A stretch of DNA of 7,027 nt from an uncultured Eubacteriales bacterium (GTDB lineage Bacteria; Bacillota; Clostridia; Oscillospirales; QAKW01): the NCBI GenBank assembly GCA_934378025.1, contig CAKRPM010000066.1, positions 1 to 7,027 on the forward strand. Direction: 5' to 3'. Positions 1-5,945 of this stretch are shown piece by piece. The translations under genes were made by a program, and so were the position numbers. The notes beneath the pieces were generated by a model. It was given only the letters and a program-made list of their open reading frames with translations. It had not been told where the DNA came from and made no database searches. Position 1 is the first letter of the stretch. Each line of letters opens with the position of its first letter.

Positions 1-2058
1 GGAAATACCATACCCTTTATTGCGCGCTATCGCAAAGAAAAGACCGGAGCAATGGATGATCAAACGTTGCGGCTGTTATTTGAAAAGCTGACATATCTTC
101 GTTCGCTTTCGGCGCGCAAAGAAGAAATTAAACGGCTGATCGACGAGCAGGGAAAGTGGACGCCGGCCTTGGAAACGCAACTGCAAAATGCCAAAACGCT
201 TGCCGAGGCGGAGGATATTTATTTGCCGTATCGCCCCAAACGAAAAACACGTGCTTCCGTTGCCAGAGAACGCGGCTTGGAAAAATTGGCGGAGATTTTG
301 GCGGCACAGACAGACAAACGGCCGCTGGAAGAAATTGCTGCGGGATTTGTCGGCGGCGAGGTGGCGGATGCTGCCGGTGCGATTGCCGGCGCCATGGATA
401 TTTTGGCAGAGGACATTGCGGAAAATGCCGGATATCGCGGAGCAATTCGGCGATTAACATGGCAAAACGGGTTGGTACAAACCGCTGCGGCTACTGAGGA
501 GGATACCGTTTATCGCAGCTATTATGAATTTACCCAAAGCGTATCGAAAATGAAAGCGCATCAAGTGTTGGCCATCCGCCGCGGCGAAAAAGAAAAAAAG
601 TTGAAATTTTCTCTTTCCGTGGATCAAAAAATCATGACGACCTATCTTTATGATCGTATAAAGAAACCGAACGGCAGCTTTGACCATCCGCTGCGGGATT
701 GCATAGAGGACAGCTATAAACGATTGCTGGCGCCCGCCATCGAAAGAGAGATTACGGCACAGCTGTTTGAAAATGCGGAGCAGCAGGCCATGTTGGTTTT
801 TAAAGAAAACTTAAAACAATTGTTGTTACAGCCGCCCCTTAAAGGAAAAACCGTATTGGGGTTTGATCCGGGCTATCGGACAGGATGCAAAATTTGCGTG
901 GTGGATCCGGTGGGCAAGGTGTTGGCGGTGGATGTCATTTATCCGACGCCGCCCAAAAAAGATATCGTCGGTGCCGAACAAAAAATTCGGGCATTGATTG
1001 AAAAATATCATGTTTCCGCATTGGCCGTCGGCAACGGAACAGCGTCAAAAGAAAGTGAAATTTTCGTGGCGGAGGCCATTAAAGGAACGGGCGCCGGCTA
1101 TATGATGGTCAGTGAAGCCGGTGCTTCTGTATATTCCGCATCCCCGCTTGCCGCTGCGGAATTTCCGAATTATGACGTGTCGTTGCGAAGCGCGGTTTCT
1201 ATTGCAAGACGATTGCAGGATCCGCTGTCGGAGTTGGTAAAAATCGATCCGAAATCCATCGGCGTCGGTCAATACCAGCATGATATGAAACAAAAAAATC
1301 TTTCGCAGGCACTGGACGGTGTGGTGGAAGAATGTGTCAATACCGTGGGGGCGGATCTGAATACGGCGTCTGTTCCGCTTTTGGAAAAAATCGCGGGTAT
1401 TTCTTCTGCAATTGCGAAGAATATAGTTCAGTATCGCGAAGAAAACGGAATGTTCAAAAATCGGGCCGAGTTGAAAAAGGTTTCAAAGCTCGGCGCGAAG
1501 GCGTACGAGCAGTGCGCAGGTTTTTTGCGGGTAAAAGAGTCCAAACAGCCGTTGGATAATACTTCGGTGCATCCGGAGAGCTATGCGGCTGCCGAGGCAC
1601 TTTTAAAGCGTTTCGGTATGAGGGACAGCGAAATCGGAACGCCGCGCATGAAGCATTTGGCGGAGCAGGCGGAATCTGTCGGCTATGAAGCGCTTTCAAA
1701 AGAACTGAATATCGGTGTACCGACGTTGCGAGATATTGTATCCGAACTGTTAAAACCGGGACGTGATCCCCGCGAAGATTTACCCAAGCCTCAGCTGCGC
1801 AGTGATGTAATGGATATGAAAGACATTCGACCGGGGATGGGCTTTACCGGAACGGTTCGGAATATTACCGACTTCGGTGCGTTTGTTGATATCGGCGTAC
1901 ATCAAGACGGGCTGGTGCATATTTCTCAGCTGAGCGATCGATATGTTAAGCATCCGCTGGATGTTGTTCACGTCGGAGACGTGGTTCGTGTGACGGTTTT
2001 GTCCGTTGAACCGGAAAAAAACAGGATTTCACTCACAATGAAAGAACAAAATCACTAA
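1..2058 (+). CDS. tex: Tex family transcription accessory protein, S1 RNA-binding (5' partial)
   Basis: Tex is a cytoplasmic nucleic-acid-binding protein of the Spt6-like family, implicated in transcription and RNA handling. The frame is open from base 1, where it encodes GNTIPFIARYRKEKTGA, the conserved Tex N-terminal segment. The ATG at 52 is therefore internal, and the true start lies upstream of the window. Of the usual roughly 715-720 residues, 685 are visible. In visible numbering, the helical Tex_N region fills about 1-280. A YqgF/RNase H-like domain starts near 283 (VLGFDPGYRTGCKICVVD). A helix-hairpin-helix region lies near 454-511 (PLLEKIAGISSAIAKNIV, then LKKVSKLGAKAYEQCAGFL). A C-terminal S1 domain spans about 609-682 (GTVRNITDFGAFVDIGVHQDG, then LVHISQLSD). 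The reading frame is intact with no missing domain. Product identity is near certain; its exact cellular role is poorly defined in the family. Confidence 0.96.
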   Translation, partial: GNTIPFIARYRKEKTGAMDDQTLRLLFEKLTYLRSLSARKEEIKRLIDEQGKWTPALETQLQNAKTLAEAEDIYLPYRPKRKTRASVARERGLEKLAEILAAQTDKRPLEEIAAGFVGGEVADAAGAIAGAMDILAEDIAENAGYRGAIRRLTWQNGLVQTAAATEEDTVYRSYYEFTQSVSKMKAHQVLAIRRGEKEKKLKFSLSVDQKIMTTYLYDRIKKPNGSFDHPLRDCIEDSYKRLLAPAIEREITAQLFENAEQQAMLVFKENLKQLLLQPPLKGKTVLGFDPGYRTGCKICVVDPVGKVLAVDVIYPTPPKKDIVGAEQKIRALIEKYHVSALAVGNGTASKESEIFVAEAIKGTGAGYMMVSEAGASVYSASPLAAAEFPNYDVSLRSAVSIARRLQDPLSELVKIDPKSIGVGQYQHDMKQKNLSQALDGVVEECVNTVGADLNTASVPLLEKIAGISSAIAKNIVQYREENGMFKNRAELKKVSKLGAKAYEQCAGFLRVKESKQPLDNTSVHPESYAAAEALLKRFGMRDSEIGTPRMKHLAEQAESVGYEALSKELNIGVPTLRDIVSELLKPGRDPREDLPKPQLRSDVMDMKDIRPGMGFTGTVRNITDFGAFVDIGVHQDGLVHISQLSDRYVKHPLDVVHVGDVVRVTVLSVEPEKNRISLTMKEQNH

Positions 2059-2077
2059 AAAATAGACCCTAAAAAAA

Positions 2078-2092
2078 TTTTTCGTCGAAAAA
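2078..2092. repeat. Short AT-rich palindrome downstream of tex
   Basis: The sequence TTTTTCG-T-CGAAAAA is a perfect 15-bp odd palindrome 20 bp after the tex stop. A one-base centre cannot form an RNA hairpin; the best RNA form would be five weak A-U pairs around a CGTCG loop. It does not resemble a normal intrinsic terminator. It could be a protein-binding site or chance in a very A/T-rich stretch. The function is unknown. Confidence 0.3.
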
Positions 2093-2102
2093 ATGTGCAA
2101 CA

Positions 2103-2132
2103 TATACAAAAAAACGCACCATTTTTTGTATA
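2103..2132. repeat. AT-rich inverted repeat between tex and msmX (possible weak terminator or operator)
   Basis: An 11-bp perfect inverted repeat, TATACAAAAAA and TTTTTTGTATA, surrounds the 8-nt loop ACGCACCA. It is the only hairpin of any length after tex. It has a single G-C pair, and its T-run is inside the stem rather than after it. It therefore makes a poor intrinsic terminator compared with the other hairpins in this window. It ends 9 bp before the -35 element of the msmX promoter, so an operator role is equally possible. Both roles are inference. Confidence 0.4.
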
Positions 2133-2141
2133 AAAATAAGT

Positions 2142-2170
2142 TTGCAATTTGAAAATAATTATGATATATT
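2142..2170 (+). promoter_or_regulatory. Sigma-A-type promoter of msmX with extended -10
   Basis: The -35 element TTGCAA (2142-2147) and the -10 element TATATT (2165-2170) are separated by 17 bp. A TG dinucleotide sits one base upstream of the -10 (2162-2163), giving an extended -10. Transcription would start near 2177 and give a leader of about 35 nt. No catabolite-repression (cre) box was recognised nearby. Confidence 0.75.
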
Positions 2171-2194
2171 ATATGTATTAACTCGTATCTATAC

Positions 2195-2200
2195 AGGAGG
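2195..2200 (+). promoter_or_regulatory. Ribosome binding site of msmX
   Basis: AGGAGG lies 11 nt before the ATG at 2212, slightly longer than usual but with full anti-Shine-Dalgarno complementarity. It supports 2212 as the start. Confidence 0.8.
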
Positions 2201-2211
2201 TACAACGCCTT

Positions 2212-3321
2212 ATGGCTAGTGTATTATTGAAAAACATCTACAAGAGATATCCGGGCGGCGTTACAGCGGTTTCCAATTTCAATCTTGAAATTGAGGACAA
2301 GGAATTTCTCGTTTTGGTCGGTCCTTCCGGTTGCGGTAAGTCCACGACCTTGAGAATGATTGCCGGCTTGGAAGAAATTACCGAAGGCGAGCTTTATATC
2401 GGCGATAAGCTGGTAAACGACGTCGCGCCGAAGGACCGCGATATCGCCATGGTTTTCCAGAACTATGCGCTGTATCCGCACATGACTGTGTTTGATAACA
2501 TGGCCTTTGGGTTGAAACTCAGAAAGACACCGAAGGATGTTATTAAGAAACGTGTTGAAGAGGCAGCCAAAATCTTGGACATCAGCCACTATTTGGACAG
2601 AAAACCGAAGGCTTTGTCCGGCGGTCAGCGTCAGCGTGTTGCGCTGGGTCGTGCCATCGTTCGTGAGCCGAAGGTATTCCTTTTGGACGAACCGTTGTCC
2701 AACTTGGATGCAAAACTCAGAGCTCAGATGAGAACAGAGCTTTCCAAAATCCATCACAACCTGGCCACTACCTTTATTTACGTTACCCATGACCAGACCG
2801 AGGCTATGACCATGGCTTCTCGTATCGTGGTTATGAAAGACGGCTTCATTCAACAGGTGGATACGCCGCAGAACCTCTATTTGTATCCCTGCAATGTTTT
2901 CGTAGCCGGATTTATCGGTTCGCCGCAGATGAACTTTATCGATGTTCAGCTCGTTGAAAAGGCCGACGGTCTTTATGTTGAGTTTTCCGGCAACAGCCTG
3001 AAACTTCCGGAGAGCAAGATCAACGATGCGGTAAAAGAGCACATCGGCAAAACCGTGGTATTGGGAATTCGTCCCGAGCATGTTCATGATGAGGAACGCT
3101 TGTTGAAAGAGCATGCGGAATATACCATTAAAGCAGACGTTGAAGTTGCTGAGTTGATGGGCGCCGAAACCTATTTGTACCTGGATGTTGAGGGTGCGAA
3201 GCTGACGGCAAGAGTTGCGCCGACCACAACCGCCAAAGCAGATGATTCCATTACCGTTGCTTTGGATTTGGGCAAGGCACACTTGTTTGATAAAGATTCC
3301 GAAGTTACTTTGGTAAACTAA
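2212..3321 (+). CDS. msmX: Carbohydrate ABC importer ATP-binding protein, MsmX/UgpC type
   Basis: This 369-residue protein is the ATPase that powers CUT1-family sugar importers from the cytoplasmic face of the membrane. All nucleotide-binding motifs are intact: Walker A GPSGCGKS (37-44), Q-loop Gln83 ([13 protein letters not shown]), signature LSGGQ (135-139), Walker B VFLLDE (155-160), D-loop SNLD (163-166) and switch His193. The C-terminal third (about 240-369) is the TOBE/regulatory region typical of MalK, UgpC and MsmX, including [10 protein letters not shown]. Length matches the family (about 365-370). It has its own promoter and terminator and no adjacent permease or solute-binding gene. 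That matches the known pattern of a shared, multitask ATPase serving several sugar transporters encoded elsewhere (inference here). UgpC is an alternative name for the same type; the substrates cannot be read from the sequence. Confidence 0.93.
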   Translation: MASVLLKNIYKRYPGGVTAVSNFNLEIEDKEFLVLVGPSGCGKSTTLRMIAGLEEITEGELYIGDKLVNDVAPKDRDIAMVFQNYALYPHMTVFDNMAFGLKLRKTPKDVIKKRVEEAAKILDISHYLDRKPKALSGGQRQRVALGRAIVREPKVFLLDEPLSNLDAKLRAQMRTELSKIHHNLATTFIYVTHDQTEAMTMASRIVVMKDGFIQQVDTPQNLYLYPCNVFVAGFIGSPQMNFIDVQLVEKADGLYVEFSGNSLKLPESKINDAVKEHIGKTVVLGIRPEHVHDEERLLKEHAEYTIKADVEVAELMGAETYLYLDVEGAKLTARVAPTTTAKADDSITVALDLGKAHLFDKDSEVTLVN

Positions 3322-3328
3322 GATATTT

Positions 3329-3364
3329 AAAAAAGGAAGCATCAAAACGATGCTTCCTTTTTTT
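3329..3364. terminator. Bidirectional intrinsic terminator after msmX
   Basis: A 15-bp perfect stem (AAAAAAGGAAGCATC at 3329-3343 with its complement at 3349-3363) surrounds the loop AAAAC and ends in seven T on the plus strand (3358-3364). It begins 8 nt after the msmX stop. Read on the minus strand, the same hairpin also ends in six T, so it can stop transcription arriving from the converging membrane-protein gene. Confidence 0.92.
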
Positions 3365-3375
3365 GTAGAAAGATT

Positions 3376-3417
3376 ACGCCCCGCTCGGAGATCACCGAGC
3401 GGGGCGTGTGTTTTTTT
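3376..3417. terminator. Second, GC-rich hairpin between the convergent genes
   Basis: A 13-bp perfect stem, ACGCCCCGCTCGG (3376-3388) with CCGAGCGGGGCGT (3395-3407), has the loop AGATCA. On the plus strand it is followed by GTG and then seven T (3411-3417), making a backup terminator behind the first hairpin. On the minus strand it lies 9 nt after the stop of the membrane-protein gene but is followed only by TAATCTTTCT, a weak T-tract. The minus-strand transcript then meets the hairpin at 3329-3364. Confidence 0.8.
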
Positions 3418-4492
3418 ATTTCCAAATTTTGATTTTTCCGCTGTCTTGCAAATTTTTCAGCACGATAACCGTGATGGGCAGCAAAAACATTCCCAAAACA
3501 CCGAACAGCTGCAAGCCCAGATAGATGCAAAACAATGTGACAATCGGCATTAAACCGACGTGATCGCCGATGATTTTCGGCTCCAAAATTTGACGCAGAA
3601 TCGCAATTACCAGATAAATACAAATCAGAATTAAAGCACGAACCGGATTGCCCAAAATCAATTCGATCACCGACCAAGGAATCAATACGGTGCCCACACC
3701 CAGCACCGGTAAAATGTCAACGACTGCGATGATCAATGCCAAGGTGATGGCCGGTTTAAATCCGAAGATTAAAAAAGAAACCGAAAGCTCTGTGAAAGTA
3801 ATCAACATTAAAAGTGCGTACGACTTTAAATACTTGACAATGGTACTGAAAAAATACTGTTTTGCGTCCAAGACAACCTCGCGCACTTTGGGGGAAAACT
3901 GACGCAGAATAAAGGTTTTAATCGTCGGAAAAGACGCGGCGGTAAAGTAGGTTGATACCAACAAAACGATGATGTATACAATCATGGAGGGCAGGGAGGT
4001 TAAAAAGCTGCCGGCGTAGCTGACCAACCCTTTCCCGAAAGTGCCGGATAAAACGGAAGAATAATCATACTGTTTTAAAAATTCCAGGGTGCTGTCAATA
4101 TATTTATCCGGTATAAAGGAAACAAACTTTCCGTATTTTGTAGGAATGGTTTCAATAAAGTTTCCGACAACATCCAAGTAGTCGGAAAGGTTGCGAAAGA
4201 CAACTTTAATCTCCTTGAGAATCGTGCCGGACAGTAACCATGCCAGCGCCACCAGCAGGGCAAGCAATACGGTTACGACAAGGCCGGAAGCAAGAGCGCG
4301 TTTGAATTTACATTTTGTACAAAGAAAACGTATCAGCGGTTCGATTAAAAAGCAAACGCCGAAAGCAATGATGAACGGACTGATCCAGAAAAATACGAAC
4401 TTTAAAAAGAAAAAGATCAATCCCAATATGATTGCCACATAAAGAACGTTTAAAATAAATCGAAAACGCTTATGCTCTTTTTCGGTCATCAT
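3416..4492 (-). CDS. ytvI: AI-2E family membrane protein, YtvI-like (probable sporulation integral membrane protein)
   Basis: This 358-residue polytopic membrane protein has hydrophobic segments near residues 12-30, 35-52, 69-90, 160-185, 222-244, 248-270, 285-300 and 312-345. A long, less hydrophobic stretch at about 92-158 lies between the third and fourth, the usual layout of the AI-2E/UPF0118 family. Family motifs in the C-terminal half include DILPVLGVGTVLIPW (259-273) and EPKIIGDHVGLMP (304-316). Order, length (YtvI is about 350-370) and the clostridial context favour the YtvI branch, linked to sporulation. Transported substrate and mechanism are unknown, and the AI-2E label should not be read as proof of autoinducer transport. 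Two ATG codons are adjacent (4492 and 4489). GGAGG at 4501-4497 is 4 nt from the first and 7 nt from the second, so the second may be the real start. The gene stands alone and is divergent from hom. Confidence 0.85.
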   Translation of the reverse strand: MMTEKEHKRFRFILNVLYVAIILGLIFFFLKFVFFWISPFIIAFGVCFLIEPLIRFLCTKCKFKRALASGLVVTVLLALLVALAWLLSGTILKEIKVVFRNLSDYLDVVGNFIETIPTKYGKFVSFIPDKYIDSTLEFLKQYDYSSVLSGTFGKGLVSYAGSFLTSLPSMIVYIIVLLVSTYFTAASFPTIKTFILRQFSPKVREVVLDAKQYFFSTIVKYLKSYALLMLITFTELSVSFLIFGFKPAITLALIIAVVDILPVLGVGTVLIPWSVIELILGNPVRALILICIYLVIAILRQILEPKIIGDHVGLMPIVTLFCIYLGLQLFGVLGMFLLPITVIVLKNLQDSGKIKIWK

Positions 4493-4495
4493 TTT

Positions 4496-4501
4496 CCCTC
4501 C
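4496..4501 (-). promoter_or_regulatory. Ribosome binding site of the YtvI-like gene
   Basis: On the minus strand GGAGGG lies 3 nt before ATG 4492 and 6 nt before ATG 4489. The spacing favours the second ATG, which would shorten the protein by one Met. Confidence 0.8.
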
Positions 4502-4509
4502 TTTTGCAA

Positions 4510-4564
4510 ATATTCACTAATATAGATTATTATAACATAATCGTGCGGATATGCAAGTGAATAT
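4510..4564. repeat. Inverted repeat bracketing the ytvI promoter (possible operator pair)
   Basis: ATATTCACT (4510-4518) and AGTGAATAT (4556-4564) form a perfect 9-bp inverted repeat separated by 37 bp. The inner arm lies just after the predicted minus-strand transcription start, and the outer arm touches the -35 element. The spacing is too long for a simple hairpin terminator. A pair of regulator half-sites is possible, but so is chance in A/T-rich DNA. Confidence 0.3.
4529..4556 (-). promoter_or_regulatory. Sigma-A-type promoter of the YtvI-like gene, extended -10
   Basis: On the minus strand, TTGCAT (4556-4551) and TATAAT (4534-4529) are 16 bp apart, with TG one base upstream of the -10. 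The start of transcription would be near 4522, about 30 nt before the ATG. The match to the vegetative sigma-A consensus is good, although a YtvI-type gene might be expected to have a sporulation promoter; I saw no convincing sigma-E or sigma-K site here. Confidence 0.7.
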
Positions 4565-4584
4565 ATCTTAATTTTTTCGGGGTA

Positions 4585-4613
4585 TTGCATTTAAATGACA
4601 ACCGTGTTATAAT
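4585..4613 (+). promoter_or_regulatory. Sigma-A-type promoter of hom, extended -10
   Basis: TTGCAT (4585-4590) and a perfect TATAAT (4608-4613) are separated by 17 bp, with TG at 4605-4606. Transcription would start near 4620, leaving a leader of only about 27 nt. That is too short for a T-box, a riboswitch or a leader-peptide attenuator. Confidence 0.82.
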
Positions 4614-4633
4614 ACCTAACGTTATTATGTATT

Positions 4634-4641
4634 AAAAGGAG
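4634..4641 (+). promoter_or_regulatory. Ribosome binding site of hom
   Basis: AAAAGGAG lies 5 nt before ATG 4647 and fixes this start, which places the dinucleotide-binding glycine motif at residue 7 as expected. Confidence 0.8.
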
Positions 4642-4646
4642 CAGAT

Positions 4647-5867
4647 ATGAAAATTGCGGTTTTAGGCTATGGCGTTGTGGGCAGCGGCGTTGTAGAATTG
4701 ATTTTTAAAAATGCTGCGTCAATTGAAAAAAATGCGGATGAAAAAATTGAAATAAAATATATTTTGGATATTCGTGATTTTCCGGATCATCCGCACGCCG
4801 ATCTTTTTACCAAGGATTTTGAAAAAATTGTGCAAGACCCCGAAATCGGTGTTGTGGTGGAGGTTATCGGCGGATTGAGCCCCGCGTATTCTTTTGTTAA
4901 AAGATCGCTGAAAGCCGGAAAAAGCGTGGTGACATCCAATAAAGAATTGGTGGCCACCTATGGCGCTGATTTATTGCAGACCGCCAGAGAGTACAATACC
5001 AACTTCATGTTTGAGGCGTCGGTCGGCGGCGGAATTCCCATTATCCGTCCGATTACGCAATGTTTTGCCGCCAATAATATTGACCGTATTTACGGTATTT
5101 TAAACGGTACCACCAATTATATTCTGTCAAAAATGATCACAGACGGTGATGATTTTGATACCGCTCTGGCCAAGGCACAGAAAAACGGATATGCCGAGGC
5201 CAATCCTGCGGCGGACATCGATGGGGTGGACGCTTGCAGAAAAATTGCCATTTTGGGCTCTTTGGCGTTCGGTCGGCACATTGATCCCAATGCCATTCAG
5301 ACGGAAGGAATTCGCGGATTTGAGCTGAAGGATGTGCTTTACGCCAAAAAAGCCGGCTATACGGTGAAGCTTTTGGGTGTGGTGAGCCGCAGAGAGGGCG
5401 GACGCGTATATGCTCTGGTTGCGCCGTTTTTGCTGCCGCTTAACTCAAAGCTGGCGGCATGCGACGGTGTTTTTAATGAAATTTATGTAGAGGGTGACGC
5501 TGTCGGGGAAACCATGTTTTACGGACGCGGCGCCGGGAAACTGCCGACGGCAAGTGCCGTAGTGGCGGATGTTATTGACTGCGTCGTGCATAAAGATTTT
5601 CGCAAGGATATCTTTTGGGAAGCGGCGGAGCAGGAAACTGTGGTGGATTTCAAAAAAGAAGAAAGCACTTTTTATGTTCGCTTTTCGGGTGAATGTGCTG
5701 CCCAAAAGGTTTCGGACGCTTTTTCGGTGGCGCAGATCATTGAGGACGGCGATGAGTTTTCGGCCATTCTCTCGAAAATGCCGGAGGATGTATTTTATAA
5801 CAAAGTGGCTGCACTGGAAAAAGACGGATGTGTTCGTCTTTGCGCAAAATATCGGTTGTTTTGCTAA
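4647..5867 (+). CDS. hom: Homoserine dehydrogenase
   Basis: The enzyme reduces aspartate 4-semialdehyde to homoserine with NAD(P)H, the branch step toward threonine and methionine, in the cytoplasm. The N-terminal Rossmann domain starts with the glycine-rich GYGVVGSG (7-14), followed by TSNKELVA (97-104). The catalytic domain shows GGGIPIIRPI (127-136), LNGTTNYIL (152-160) and GYAEANPAADIDGVDACRKIAIL (split here as GYAEANPAAD 181-190 and IDGVDACRKI 191-200). By comparison with the yeast enzyme, Asp195 and Lys199 are the catalytic pair. At 406 residues it is shorter than the roughly 430-residue ACT-containing Gram-positive enzymes. The last 80 residues resemble a short ACT-like fold but lack a recognisable DKPGVLA motif. 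It has its own promoter and terminator, with no thrB or thrC beside it in the window. Confidence 0.94.
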   Translation: MKIAVLGYGVVGSGVVELIFKNAASIEKNADEKIEIKYILDIRDFPDHPHADLFTKDFEKIVQDPEIGVVVEVIGGLSPAYSFVKRSLKAGKSVVTSNKELVATYGADLLQTAREYNTNFMFEASVGGGIPIIRPITQCFAANNIDRIYGILNGTTNYILSKMITDGDDFDTALAKAQKNGYAEANPAADIDGVDACRKIAILGSLAFGRHIDPNAIQTEGIRGFELKDVLYAKKAGYTVKLLGVVSRREGGRVYALVAPFLLPLNSKLAACDGVFNEIYVEGDAVGETMFYGRGAGKLPTASAVVADVIDCVVHKDFRKDIFWEAAEQETVVDFKKEESTFYVRFSGECAAQKVSDAFSVAQIIEDGDEFSAILSKMPEDVFYNKVAALEKDGCVRLCAKYRLFC

Positions 5868-5897
5868 CATAGGTCAAGCAAGCTTTATCATATAAAT
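5867..5897 (+). promoter_or_regulatory. Candidate sporulation (sigma-E-like) promoter for sigK, weak
   Basis: CATATAAA (5889-5896) resembles the sigma-E -10 consensus (CATACAHT; six of eight), and ACATAGG (5867-5873) has the ATA core of the -35 with a 15-bp spacer. Transcription would start near 5903, inside the left arm of the hom terminator hairpin. The match is imperfect. It is proposed because sigK needs a promoter downstream of, or overlapping, that terminator. Confidence 0.25.
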
Positions 5898-5929
5898 ATG
5901 TCGCAGGGGATTCCTGCGACATATTTTTT
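5894..5929 (+). terminator. Strong intrinsic terminator between hom and sigK
   Basis: A 14-bp perfect stem, AAATATGTCGCAGG (5894-5907) with CCTGCGACATATTT (5913-5926), has the loop GGATT and a six-T run (5924-5929). It begins 26 nt after the hom stop. Its end is only 4 nt from the sigK ribosome binding site and 16 nt from the sigK ATG, so it separates hom transcription from sigK and may act as an attenuator. Confidence 0.9.
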
Positions 5930-5933
5930 GCTT

Positions 5934-5939
5934 GGAGAG
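5934..5939 (+). promoter_or_regulatory. Ribosome binding site of sigK, decides the start
   Basis: GGAGAG lies 6 nt before ATG 5946. The in-frame ATG at 5898 sits inside the terminator stem and has no such site, so 5946 is preferred. Confidence 0.75.
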
Positions 5940-5945
5940 ATTTTT

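Noticed and set aside
52..54. ATG at 52 as the tex start
   Set aside because: The frame is open to base 1 and encodes the conserved Tex sequence PFIARYRKEKTG before this Met, so the gene starts outside the window.
2133..2211. A catabolite-repression (cre) site for msmX
   Set aside because: I looked for a TGWNANCGNTNWCA-like palindrome near the promoter and found none.
2224..3345. A 373-codon open frame antisense to msmX
   Set aside because: It covers msmX almost exactly, would start inside the msmX terminator, has no ribosome binding site, and its translation matches no family I recognise. The plus strand carries every ABC ATPase motif.
4614..4646. A T-box, threonine attenuator or riboswitch before hom
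   Set aside because: The predicted leader is only about 27 nt and has no stable stem or leader peptide.
5445..5870. A 141-codon minus-strand frame over the 3' end of hom
   Set aside because: It is a shadow of a conserved gene, with no ribosome binding site, no recognisable domain and a low-complexity composition.
5898..5945. An upstream in-frame ATG that would lengthen sigK by 16 residues
   Set aside because: The ATG sits in the terminator stem without a Shine-Dalgarno sequence, while ATG 5946 has GGAGAG at 6 nt and gives the normal pro-sigma-K N-terminus.
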